A DNA stretch of 64,000 nt from Pseudomonas marginalis (GTDB lineage: Bacteria; Pseudomonadota; Gammaproteobacteria; Pseudomonadales; Pseudomonadaceae): the NCBI RefSeq assembly GCF_024169655.1, contig NZ_JALJWV010000001.1, positions 67,001 through 131,000 of the forward strand. Direction: 5' to 3'. The translations under genes were made by a program, and so were the position numbers. This document shows positions 1 through 6,686 of the stretch, piece after piece (the first letter of the stretch is position 1; each line of letters opens with the position of its first letter). The notes under the pieces were generated by a model that was given only the letters and a program-made list of their open reading frames with translations, ran no database searches and had not been told where the DNA came from.

Positions 1-1
1 T

Positions 2-406
2 GGAGCAGGGAAAGGGAAGGGTAGTCAGGGTGAAGCTGCGGGTCCTGATGTACCGCAGGGTGCAAAAGAAGTAGCAGGTACAACTGCGACGAGCGGGACG
101 AAAGTTGCTGCAACGGAAGGAACGTTTCCAGACGAGGTATTTACCGGGAAGAAACCGCACCAGACGACTCCTGGAATAGGGAGTGTGACACAGGAGAGGT
201 ACAACCCCGCGACTGGAAAACTGGAAGAATCTGTGATCGAGTACGACCAGTATGGCCGGCAGGTTAAAAGAACGGATTACACTAATCACGGATATGGAAA
301 CCAAGAAAAGCCTGCGGAATATCATTCCGACCCCCACACGCATACCTATGAATATGGTCCAGGCTATGGCTCCAATGGGAAAGAGACGAGGATCAATAAT
401 GATTAG
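2..406 (+). CDS. C-terminal end of a large polymorphic (CdiA/FHA- or Rhs-like) toxin, partial at left edge
   Basis: The frame is open from the window edge to the TAG at 404-406, so this is the tail of a longer protein. It begins with a Gly/Ala/Ser-rich linker, then GAKE encoded by GGTGCAAAAG at 59-68, then a variable tip containing YDQYGRQVKRTDYTNHG and YHSDPHTHTYEYGPGYG. Such His- and Tyr-rich ends resemble the tip called polymorphic toxin type 24 in contact-dependent toxins; that assignment is from memory and tentative. The next gene overlaps the stop by 8 nt and is the expected immunity partner. The delivery part of the toxin lies outside the window, so the secretion route cannot be decided. 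Confidence 0.7.
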   Translation, partial: GAGKGKGSQGEAAGPDVPQGAKEVAGTTATSGTKVAATEGTFPDEVFTGKKPHQTTPGIGSVTQERYNPATGKLEESVIEYDQYGRQVKRTDYTNHGYGNQEKPAEYHSDPHTHTYEYGPGYGSNGKETRINND

Positions 407-722
407 TCTTCCAGAATTGAATGAATTGCTTGTTGCTCACAACTGCCTGCATGCGATTAGTATTCAGCTGAATGTTGACGGGATGGCTTATGATTTATCC
501 TTATCGATCTCGGCCTCTGAAAAGGTAGGGGCTGATGTGGTGAGTATCAGATTCATTGATATTAGCCAATTTACGTGCCGTGATTTTGGCGGCGGATTAA
601 CTCAGCTGATGCACATGAACGTTAATAAGCTGGATTCTGGCTTCGATAGGATGCGTTATCAACTGAGTGATCTTGAGGATAAAAAGTTGTCGTTTTACTT
701 CTCATCATTCTCGCTTGATTAG
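399..722 (+). CDS. Putative immunity protein for the upstream toxin tip
   Basis: A 107-aa acidic soluble protein starting MISLPELNELLVAHNC. I chose the ATG at 399 because GAGG lies 7 nt upstream (388-391) and the start overlaps the toxin stop by 8 nt, the usual toxin/immunity arrangement. The frame stays open upstream to 252, but that part is only a shadow of the toxin. I do not recognise the family; alternating hydrophobic stretches (SIQLNVDGMAYDLSLSIS, VVSIRFIDIS) suggest a beta-rich fold. The role as immunity protein is inferred from position alone. Confidence 0.65.
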   Translation: MISLPELNELLVAHNCLHAISIQLNVDGMAYDLSLSISASEKVGADVVSIRFIDISQFTCRDFGGGLTQLMHMNVNKLDSGFDRMRYQLSDLEDKKLSFYFSSFSLD

Positions 723-770
723 CTGGTGCAAAAGGCGCAGGTGAGGTTGCCTCTATAGGCGGAAAGACCT

Positions 771-919
771 GGGAAATAGGGGGCAGACCACGTTTTGCAT
801 TTATGGAGTTTTTGTGACTATTGTTCAGTCCTTTAAAAAGAGAGTTATCCGAGGAGTGGTATGTCGTCCGAAGGCTGTTTTTTCTTAGTCTTATAATGGT
901 GGTCTGACCCCTATTTCTC
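771..919 (+). mobile_element. MITE-like palindromic-end element, copy 1 (149 bp)
   Basis: It begins GGGAAATAGGGGGCAGACCAC and ends GTGGTCTGACCCCTATTTCTC, near-perfect inverted repeats of about 20 bp. The interior is nearly identical to the copy at 4383-4531. The AAATAGGGGTCAGACCAC type of end is familiar from short palindromic elements mobilised in trans by REP-associated (IS200-like) tyrosine transposases, but no transposase is encoded here. This copy lies between the G-A-K junction of orphan cassette 1 (725) and its toxin domain (from 938) and brings stop codons, so it breaks that tip. I see no clear target-site duplication. Confidence 0.75.
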
Positions 920-937
920 CCACCTGGAGTATTAGGC

Positions 938-1279
938 TTGGAGCCGGGTTCGGCATCATCTAAGGCTATACAGAATTACTTTCCTAGCACAAAAAACGGT
1001 TCCGTTGAGTTTGTTTTTGATCCTAAAACGAATACTTTCGCTGTCGGTAAGCCGACCAATAACCTCGGAGGCTCTCCTCATCAACAGTTGGCAGAGACAA
1101 TAAAGTCCGATGGGTCGACTCTAGTTGGTGGTATGTTTCGGCGAGGGCCCAACGGGGAGGTAATCACTAATGAGTTTAGTGGGCACTACTGGAAGAACTG
1201 GACGCCTGAGGTCAGAGCTAAATTTGAGCAGACTCTTAAGCAGTACGATCTCAATGTCAAACATCATCCTGGAATGTAA
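938..1279 (+). CDS. Orphan toxin tip, Ntox43-like (cassette 1)
   Basis: The frame starting at TTG 938 (open from within the MITE) encodes 113 aa with VFDPKTNTFAVGKP, SPHQQLAETI, GGMFRRGPNGEVITNEFSGH and YWKNWTPEVR. This matches my recollection of the polymorphic toxin type 43 tip, a predicted nuclease-like domain with conserved His and Glu. It has no convincing ribosome site of its own. Its linker GAKGAGEVASIGG, encoded at 725-763, is separated from it by the MITE. It therefore looks like a displaced tip, silent unless recombined onto a full-length toxin. The gene at 1283 is its probable immunity partner. Confidence 0.6.
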   Translation: MEPGSASSKAIQNYFPSTKNGSVEFVFDPKTNTFAVGKPTNNLGGSPHQQLAETIKSDGSTLVGGMFRRGPNGEVITNEFSGHYWKNWTPEVRAKFEQTLKQYDLNVKHHPGM

Positions 1280-1282
1280 TTT

Positions 1283-1672
1283 ATGACTGGCTCTGAAAAA
1301 ACTATCTTGGGTAGCGATTTCATAATTTGCAGAGATGAGTCTGGTCGCTGGAAGCTTGTAAGTAATGAAGTTACACTTCCTCTAGTTAATTCGTCAGACT
1401 TTAGGCGGATTATCTCATTGCTTGAGACGCCTATTGAAAGTGTTAAAGAGGTGTTAGGTCTCGACTTTCCCTACATGAGTGTGGCAGAGATAGGGCTGAA
1501 GCACGACTCTGACTATTGGATAAAACTCGCCATTTCTTGGATCGCGCACAGTTCGGCCCAAGAAGCCTCTTCCTTTGTGGACGATCTGAAAAAATTGTCA
1601 ACAGATAAGGCTGTCTCACAAAGTAATCGGCACTTGGCAAGAAAGGAATTAAAGCGCCTTCTTAATAGTTAG
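1283..1672 (+). CDS. Putative immunity protein of cassette 1
   Basis: A 129-aa soluble protein starting MTGSEKTILGSDFIICRDES, 3 nt after the stop of the type-43-like tip. It is Ser/Leu-rich, with a C-terminal half that looks helical (IAHSSAQEASSFVDDLKKL, NRHLARKELKRLLNS). I do not recognise the family. Position directly behind a toxin tip and low GC compared with the chromosome support an immunity role. Confidence 0.6.
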   Translation: MTGSEKTILGSDFIICRDESGRWKLVSNEVTLPLVNSSDFRRIISLLETPIESVKEVLGLDFPYMSVAEIGLKHDSDYWIKLAISWIAHSSAQEASSFVDDLKKLSTDKAVSQSNRHLARKELKRLLNS

Positions 1673-1674
1673 TT

Positions 1675-2175
1675 GGTGCAAAAGCTACTGTCTCTAAAAA
1701 TCCCAATGCAACTAGTGCGCTGACTGACTCAGAGGCAGGCACGCTGGTTGAAAGGAATGTTTTGGAGGCGAGTCCCAAAGTAATAAATCAAGCCGAACCA
1801 GAAGTTCTTGCAAAGGTTAATAACGGACGCAGCCCATATTCTGAGTTAAACGGCGCAATTGGGGAGGCTCGTGGCTGGAGTCAGGCTATTGAATCGGGGC
1901 AAACACCAATTTCCGGACCTGGGAAAGCGTCACCCCCAGGTGCAGATTACATTACGTATGATCCATCATCGCGATCTGTGATCGTCTGGGACGCCAAGTA
2001 TCGTGCTCCTGGCGGAAGCTATCCGACTTCCTTGCCAGGTTCAAAGTTACAGGCCTGGCAGTCAGAGATCATAAACTCCGTTAAAAATATGCCGGAGGGA
2101 TCGGCCAAAGCAGCCGCAGAGAGTGCGCTTAAGGCTGGCAGGGTCGAAGGCCGAATATTCAAATGGCCACAATAG
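1675..2175 (+). CDS. Orphan toxin tip with PD-(D/E)xK-like nuclease motif (cassette 2)
   Basis: The reading frame opens at the junction GGTGCAAAAG (1675-1684, encoding GAK) immediately after the preceding immunity stop and runs to TAG 2173-2175. There is no good start, so it is drawn from the junction; the first usable TTG is at 1762. The core reads GADYITYDPSSRSVIVWDAK followed by YRAPGG, i.e. D-x(n)-D-x-K after a beta strand, the pattern of restriction-endonuclease-fold toxins. An upstream NGAIGEARGW gives a candidate Glu. A DNase or RNase role is inferred from the motif only. It is paired with the gene at 2192. Confidence 0.6.
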   Translation, partial: GAKATVSKNPNATSALTDSEAGTLVERNVLEASPKVINQAEPEVLAKVNNGRSPYSELNGAIGEARGWSQAIESGQTPISGPGKASPPGADYITYDPSSRSVIVWDAKYRAPGGSYPTSLPGSKLQAWQSEIINSVKNMPEGSAKAAAESALKAGRVEGRIFKWPQ

Positions 2176-2191
2176 GCTTGAGGTATTTAAG

Positions 2192-2677
2192 ATGAAAGAA
2201 TGGTCATCGCTGTGCAAGTCAAAGGTTGGGGACGCCGTTGATGTACGGGAGCAATGCGTTATCGCTATGGACGACGGTGCATACAAAATTTCAGACGATC
2301 AGTATTTTTTAGCTGACGCTTTTTCTGATGAGGGAGAGGAAAAACTTCGTTTGCTATCCCTCTACTGGGCCTGCAGTGAGCCTGCATTTAGAAGAGCCTA
2401 CTACAGGGATGTTGAAAATGATGACATGGCCGTATGCCGGCCGCCGCCTGAATTGCTTCCAGTTGGGGCGGGGGGGACCTATAGTCAGATAAAAAATGCT
2501 CTTAGCTCTCTTGGTTCTGACAAGTTTATGGAGTACGCCTCTTATCGTGTTATGTCTGATGGTGCATTTGTTCATAAGGGCTTAGAAAGCTCATTGGCTG
2601 TTTATTATTTTCGCTTGCATGATATTGTTGATGATGAGCTGCCTTACGCGATACTGTGGAAGCTTTCTAGTGTGTGA
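2192..2677 (+). CDS. Putative immunity protein of cassette 2
   Basis: A 161-aa acidic protein beginning MKEWSSLCKSKVGDAVDVRE. ATG 2192 is chosen because GAGG at 2180-2183 lies 8 nt upstream and the longer frame (from 2123) only overlaps the toxin. The many Asp/Glu residues (DAFSDEGEEKL, DVENDDM) suit a DNA-mimicking inhibitor of a nuclease. Family not recognised. It lies 16 nt downstream of the cassette 2 tip. Confidence 0.6.
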   Translation: MKEWSSLCKSKVGDAVDVREQCVIAMDDGAYKISDDQYFLADAFSDEGEEKLRLLSLYWACSEPAFRRAYYRDVENDDMAVCRPPPELLPVGAGGTYSQIKNALSSLGSDKFMEYASYRVMSDGAFVHKGLESSLAVYYFRLHDIVDDELPYAILWKLSSV

Positions 2678-2709
2678 TTTAATGAGAAACAACGTCCTGT
2701 TGCCGGGTT

Positions 2710-3033
2710 GAAGCAAAAGAGATAGGCGCTCATGCAAAAGTCGATTATTCAAGTATTGAAAATCCGCCAAATGTTGGTCCCGGTAAAGAATTCACTTTGC
2801 GGCAAAAACAAGAGGCATTGGAGTTGAATAAAGCAGCCAACGACGGTGTAGTCAAATCCGATGCCAGTGGTACTGTGTTAGTCAAACCACAAAAAAGCCA
2901 GCGCGGCGTAACTCCAGATCCTAACGGGTGGCAGTTTGACCATGTAAAGCCAAAAAATTGTGATGGTACAAATTGCAGCTCAAATATTCAGATTCTATCT
3001 CGACAAGAGAATAGAGCCAAATCTGACAAATAG
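2710..3033 (+). CDS. Orphan HNH-nuclease toxin tip (cassette 3)
   Basis: Read in frame from a diverged junction (GAAGCAAAAG at 2710-2719, EAKE), the product ends in GWQFDHVKPKNCDGTNCSSN, IQILSRQENRAKSDK. The D-H, the later N and the terminal N-x(2)-K-S-D-K are the hallmarks of an HNH/endonuclease VII toxin tip, predicted to cut DNA with a metal ion. It has no credible start of its own, consistent with a displaced tip. Its probable immunity gene starts 10 nt later. This is the best-supported toxin identity in the array. Confidence 0.7.
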   Translation, partial: EAKEIGAHAKVDYSSIENPPNVGPGKEFTLRQKQEALELNKAANDGVVKSDASGTVLVKPQKSQRGVTPDPNGWQFDHVKPKNCDGTNCSSNIQILSRQENRAKSDK

Positions 3034-3043
3034 GTGCTACTAG

Positions 3044-3655
3044 ATGAATAATTCGATTCTAAATATAAATGAACTGCCTGCAGTTGATCGTGTTAAACAT
3101 GTGGCTCAGGGGTTGGCGTTGTTGGATGCCATAATTATGCCCGAGTGGGAGTATAGATACTTCTCATTCAACTGTAATTGGGATGGAGCGGGGAAAGAAA
3201 TGATGGCCTCAATGAGGGACGGATCCGGGGCTGAGTATTTTTTGCACTTTACCGATGCAGGTGTTGCAGGGAAAGTTATATGTGGTTCTCCTTTGCCTAA
3301 TGTGTCTGAATGTTTGAATGCTATGCCCGAGGCGTTTCAGCAATTTAAAGTTGAGCCAGCGTTCTCTACGGATAATGCTAGTCTGTTTTTTTGGCGAGGT
3401 GTCAAGCAGCCATCGTGGTGTGCGTCGCCGGATGGGCTGAAAGAGTATCCACTGCTAGGTTTTTTTGTGGGAGGTATTGCAGCTTATAAGAGTTTAGTTG
3501 AGAACTATTATGAGAAAAGCATCGATGCAACCGTACTTGAAGAGGTATTCGCGTCGCTAGATGTGACTGCGGACCAGCTAGTGATACTTAATCCTGATAT
3601 AGAGCTTGGTGATTTAGTCGATGACTTTCAAGAGATTTTAGGTCGTGAATTTTAA
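3044..3655 (+). CDS. Putative immunity protein of cassette 3 (HNH partner)
   Basis: A 203-aa protein starting MNNSILNINELPAVDRVKHV, directly after the HNH tip. It contains WEYRYFSFNCNWDGAGKEMM and MRDGSGAEYFLHFTDAGVAG, a pattern seen in beta-sheet immunity proteins of nuclease toxins, and an acidic C-terminus (ILNPDIELGDLVDDFQEILG). I cannot name the family with certainty. Strongly acidic composition and position suggest it neutralises the HNH tip. Confidence 0.65.
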   Translation: MNNSILNINELPAVDRVKHVAQGLALLDAIIMPEWEYRYFSFNCNWDGAGKEMMASMRDGSGAEYFLHFTDAGVAGKVICGSPLPNVSECLNAMPEAFQQFKVEPAFSTDNASLFFWRGVKQPSWCASPDGLKEYPLLGFFVGGIAAYKSLVENYYEKSIDATVLEEVFASLDVTADQLVILNPDIELGDLVDDFQEILGREF

Positions 3656-3672
3656 CTTCATCTTGATGGCGT

Positions 3673-3927
3673 GGTGCAAAAGCACATGCTGACGCTCCCA
3701 ATACACCTAGATTTATTGCGGATCCTGCCGGTAACATTATTGATTTAAATTATACCAAGGGACTCAGGGAAACGAATGTGACGGTCACGGGAGCTCGTGG
3801 TGGTGTTCAGTATCCATTGCAAGGACAAATCCCCGATTCTTATGCGAATCTTGGAAATGGACATGTAGTTGTCTACGGTCCTGAGGGGCGTGCACTATAT
3901 TCAGCGGGTCAAGGGTGTGCACCATGA
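3673..3927 (+). CDS. Orphan short toxin tip (cassette 4)
   Basis: The frame opens at an exact GGTGCAAAAG junction (3673-3682) and encodes 84 aa, including NTPRFIADPAGNIIDL and YANLGNGHVVVYGPEGRALY, ending at the TGA 3925-3927. It has no start codon with a ribosome site and is unusually short for a tip. The stop overlaps the start of the next gene (ATGA at 3924-3927). Because that neighbour is a membrane protein, the tip may attack membranes, but the sequence shows no long hydrophobic helix, so this is only an inference. Confidence 0.5.
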   Translation, partial: GAKAHADAPNTPRFIADPAGNIIDLNYTKGLRETNVTVTGARGGVQYPLQGQIPDSYANLGNGHVVVYGPEGRALYSAGQGCAP

Positions 3928-4391
3928 ATGTCAAAACATTCCCAGCTATGAAAGTTTTTTTCATGTTCTTACTTTGCCCATTTTTCGCAGGGTTAATCAT
4001 AGGACCTATTTTTCTGATCATCATGTTTGTAGATTTATTTAGTGATGCTCGGCTGCTAGGACAAGTCAGAGGTGGGGAGGCGTTTTCTATTCTGCTGACG
4101 GCCCCTATTCTTGGAGATATAATATTTTTTATTCCTTCGCTTGTATTTGCATCCTGTATTACGTTGCTTAGGCCGGCCAACAGCTTTAAAATTTGCAGGA
4201 TTATTTCAATCTATGGGGGCGCGACTGCGTCATTATGGATGTTTATGGCGGACTACTACTTGCTTCGTAATAGTTCGGGTTACAATTTTTTGGACAGCTA
4301 TGTTCCTGTGTCAATTGCTTTTGTAGTTGGTTTGTTAGTTACTGGCGGAATAGCATATTGGACCTTGCCGAAAAATTCTCATGGGAAATAG
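3924..4391 (+). CDS. Polytopic membrane protein, putative immunity partner of cassette 4
   Basis: ATG 3924 overlaps the tip stop in an ATGA; a GTG at 3915 is a less likely start. The 155-aa product has four hydrophobic segments (around FFMFLLCPFFAGLIIGPIFL, ILLTAPILGDIIFFIPSLVF, IISIYGGATASLWMFMADYY, VSIAFVVGLLVTGGIAYW). Membrane immunity proteins usually guard against inner-membrane-acting toxins. Its last codons (G-K-stop) are supplied by the MITE that begins at 4383, so the native C-terminus may have been cut or replaced. Confidence 0.6.
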   Translation: MNVKTFPAMKVFFMFLLCPFFAGLIIGPIFLIIMFVDLFSDARLLGQVRGGEAFSILLTAPILGDIIFFIPSLVFASCITLLRPANSFKICRIISIYGGATASLWMFMADYYLLRNSSGYNFLDSYVPVSIAFVVGLLVTGGIAYWTLPKNSHGK

Positions 4392-4531
4392 GGGGCAGAC
4401 CACGGTTTGTATTTAAGGCGCTTTCGTGGCTATTGTTCTGTTCTTTAAAAAGAGAGTTATCCGAGGAATGGTGTGTCGTCCGAAGGCTGTTTTTTCTTAG
4501 TCTTATAATGGTGGTCTGACCCCTATTTCTC
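4383..4531 (+). mobile_element. MITE-like element, copy 2 (149 bp)
   Basis: Same length and ends as the copy at 771-919, with about a dozen substitutions concentrated in the left half of the interior. Its first bases provide the stop codon of the membrane immunity gene. It marks the right edge of the toxin array: chromosome-like DNA with a terminator and a conserved small gene follows directly. Confidence 0.75.
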
Positions 4532-4570
4532 TTTAATGGTGGGGCCTGGAGTTGATTATCTGCACAAACC

Positions 4571-4597
4571 GGGGCGGCACTAAGGCCGCCCGATTTT
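4571..4597 (+). terminator. Rho-independent terminator at the end of the toxin array
   Basis: Stem GGGCGGC (4572-4578) and GCCGCCC (4585-4591) followed by GATTTTATT. It would stop transcription leaving the toxin array and faces the converging gene at 4600-4869. Confidence 0.7.
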
Positions 4598-4599
4598 AT

Positions 4600-4869
4600 T
4601 CAGGTTGGATCGGCATTGAGCCTGCGGCTGATCACATCCAACAAATCGCACCCATCGCGCAGCGGAATCGCCAGTAGATGGGCAAAGTCTTGCAGCACCA
4701 CGGCATCGCTGCTGAGCTGTTCGCGAAAGGCTAGGTTTTCCAGCAGTTGGGTGACGGCTTGGATGCGGTGCACGGCGGCGTCGTGGAGGACGTCGAGGGG
4801 GGCTTGGGTGTCGATGAGCAGTGCGGGGACGGTGCAGTCGTGGCCGGTCAGGGGCATGTAACGGTTCAT
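4600..4869 (-). CDS. Small conserved-looking Pseudomonas protein of unknown function
   Basis: The frame is open back to 5094, but I start at the ATG at 4869, giving 89 aa (MNRYMPLTGHDCTVPALLID to SRRLNADPT). The central part (APLDVLHDAAVHRIQAVTQL and the C-terminal DFAHLLAIPLRDGCDLLDVI) looks like two helices. I recall similar short proteins in many pseudomonads, each behind the same kind of leader, but know no function. The upstream extension (FCTRKVVPFMAAVRGRPPGL) is probably translated leader RNA, not protein. Confidence 0.5.
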   Translation of the reverse strand: MNRYMPLTGHDCTVPALLIDTQAPLDVLHDAAVHRIQAVTQLLENLAFREQLSSDAVVLQDFAHLLAIPLRDGCDLLDVISRRLNADPT

Positions 4870-4939
4870 AATTGGCACTCTGTTAAGTGGTTGAGGCCAC
4901 CACTCAATCGTCGCCAAACGAATGGGTGGCAGCTGTACG

Positions 4940-5103
4940 CAGGTTGGCGAACCGGCAACAGAGTAAACCGGCAGACCCGGGGGTCTCCCGCGCACAGCCG
5001 CCATAAAAGGTACGACTTTGCGGGTGCAAAAACACCTGCATGAAAGCGGATTGCTTTTGCACTCTGTTGTCAGGTCGCCAAACCTGATCGCCATTTGGGC
5101 GAC
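4940..5103 (-). ncRNA. Candidate structured leader RNA upstream of the 4600-4869 gene
   Basis: In this 412-bp gene-free stretch (4870-5281) there is a dense set of inverted repeats: CAACAGAGT (4956-4964) with ACTCTGTTG (5061-5069); AGACCC/GGGTCT (4973-4986); CAGGT/ACCTG (5071-5086); TCGCC/GGCGA (5088-5102). On the minus strand they would fold into two small hairpins followed by a long stem enclosing about 95 nt. The layout recalls phage C4-type antisense RNAs or attenuators, but no known RNA family is proven. 5104-5281 holds only the promoter region of the next gene. Confidence 0.35.
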
Positions 5104-5281
5104 GGCCGGACTATAAGCCCCTCACCCAAAACAGCGCAAGGCATCAGAGTGATGGCACAATGCCTTATGCAATGCCATCCGCTGCCGACATACTGGTGAT
5201 GCCCAGACGCATCAAAAATCTGAACCGGCCTTCGCCGGCGTTTTCGAATCCGCCCCACCGCTACCCACAAGGAAGAAATAC

Positions 5282-5758
5282 ATGATCAAGTTGTTCTGCA
5301 AAGGCGCTGTCGTTGTGTCCCTGGCCACGCTGTTTGGCTGTTCTTCGACCCCGTCGGTGGAGAAGATGCAGGCTGACGTGGCGAGCTATTCGCTGCCCAA
5401 GGCTGCCGTGGCCGATAAGGGCCTGGTGTATGTCGTGCGCCCTAGCAACGTCGGGATGCTGGTACGGTTCAACGTGTTCCTGGATGACAAGGAAGCCGAC
5501 TCGGAGATGGGTTACAACCGCGGTAACCAGTACATCTATTTTTTCGTGACGCCGGGCAAGCACGTGATCAGCTCCAAGGCTGAAAACTGGGCGGACATGC
5601 CAATCAACGTCAAGGCCGGTGAGGTGGTTTACCTCAAGCAGGAAGTCGAAATGGGCTTTGCCGTGGCGCGCAACAGCCTCAAAGTGCTGAGCGATCTGGA
5701 AGGCCGTTATCTGGTCAAGGATGCGTCCTTGGGCACCGTGGCAAAAGAAAGCAAGTAA
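5282..5758 (+). CDS. DUF2846-type lipoprotein
   Basis: 158 aa. The N-terminus MIKLFCKGAVVVSLATLFGC ends in a lipobox (LFGC, lipidated Cys20), so the mature protein is membrane-anchored. The rest contains KGLVYVVRPSNVGMLVRF, YNRGNQYIYFFVTPGKHVIS and VNVKAGEVVYLKQEV-like strands typical of DUF2846 lipoproteins. GGAAG at 5271-5275 precedes the ATG. Function unknown; similar proteins are often tied to envelope stress. It stands alone, with a GC-rich inverted repeat without T-run just after the stop. Confidence 0.75.
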   Translation: MIKLFCKGAVVVSLATLFGCSSTPSVEKMQADVASYSLPKAAVADKGLVYVVRPSNVGMLVRFNVFLDDKEADSEMGYNRGNQYIYFFVTPGKHVISSKAENWADMPINVKAGEVVYLKQEVEMGFAVARNSLKVLSDLEGRYLVKDASLGTVAKESK

Positions 5759-5841
5759 GTTAAAAGCGCTTAAGGCGGCCGAGCTCGGAGCCCGGCCGTT
5801 GTCGCTGTTCATCCGCCCTGCACACTTAGCTTGATAAGGGG

Positions 5842-5882
5842 CTGACACGCGACTCTTCAACCCTCGTTGACTGACACGCGAC
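5842..5882 (+). repeat. Short direct repeat upstream of the 5975 gene
   Basis: CTGACACGCGAC occurs at 5842-5853 and 5871-5882, 29 bp apart, in the 216-bp gap between two genes. It could be a double operator or the scar of a small duplication. Confidence 0.4.
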
Positions 5883-5974
5883 CTAAGTCGGAGTGGCACC
5901 GTATGGACGCAAATCCCCCGCTAAACGCCCGACCCTTCCGGCCCGCAATTGTTTAGACCCAAGGAAGCTCTTCA

Positions 5975-6595
5975 ATGAAAATACATCGTTTGTTTATCTC
6001 GCTCACTGCTCTGGCGACCTGCACCAGCAGCTTCGCCGCGGCGCCTGCCCTGCAAAGTTTTCTCGCCTGCGACCAGAACTCCCTGGCGGTGGTAAGCCAG
6101 CCGGGGCTCAAGGAACGTGTCGCCCATAAGGTGGAGAACGGCAAGATCACGCTCAGCGGCGGCACAAAATCCGATATGGGCCAGCGCTGGATGTTCGACA
6201 CGCCACTGACGCTTGACGGTATGACCTTGACCGGCTTTTTCGCCGAAGACCAGGACCTGATGGGCTCGCGCATCATCAACTGGGGTTTCTACACCGAGCA
6301 GGCGCCCGACGCGCTTTACGCACAACTGAGTAAAGTACCGGGTACGGGGTTGGAGAAAGCCAACGGTATCTACGCGCGTGCGCAGATCTGGTCGCAGAAG
6401 CAATCAGCCTGGGTACCGGAGGGCGGCGATGACAACGCGGGCAAGCTGGTCACCGATACGGCCGAACGCATCTTGATGGTCGAGCCCGCACCCAGTGACC
6501 TGGCCAAGACCAGCAATGGCATGATCACCTGCTCGGTTCAGGGCGCGGTGAGCGCCGCGATGCTCAAGATCACTCGACCTGACCTGATCAAGTGA
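5975..6595 (+). CDS. Secreted/periplasmic protein of unknown function
   Basis: 206 aa with a Sec signal peptide (MKIHRLFISLTALATCTSSF, probable cleavage after FAA). AAGGAAG at 5961-5967 sets the start. The mature protein holds two cysteines (ACDQNS near residue 32 and ITCSVQ near 185) that could form a disulfide across its length. A central segment, WMFDTPLTLDGMTLTGFFAE, looks beta-rich. I do not recognise the family. It appears monocistronic and is followed by a REP palindrome. Confidence 0.65.
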   Translation: MKIHRLFISLTALATCTSSFAAAPALQSFLACDQNSLAVVSQPGLKERVAHKVENGKITLSGGTKSDMGQRWMFDTPLTLDGMTLTGFFAEDQDLMGSRIINWGFYTEQAPDALYAQLSKVPGTGLEKANGIYARAQIWSQKQSAWVPEGGDDNAGKLVTDTAERILMVEPAPSDLAKTSNGMITCSVQGAVSAAMLKITRPDLIK

Positions 6596-6652
6596 ACTGA
6601 GGCCGGCAACGATACCGCGGGCATGCTGAATGCCTGCGGTGTTCTCTGGTTT

Positions 6653-6677
6653 TTCGCGAGCAAGCTCGCTCCTACAG
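6653..6677 (+). repeat. REP palindrome (TTCGCGAGCAAGCTCGCTCC type)
   Basis: A single extragenic palindrome with the common Pseudomonas CGCGAGCAAGCTCG core, between convergent genes at 5975 and 6687. Confidence 0.85.
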
Positions 6678-6686
6678 AGGGCGGGG

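Noticed and set aside
4600..5094. The full 164-codon minus-strand frame as one protein
   Set aside because: The upstream half overlies a cluster of inverted repeats and contains Cys/Arg/Pro-rich low-quality sequence; the ATG at 4869 gives a more natural protein.
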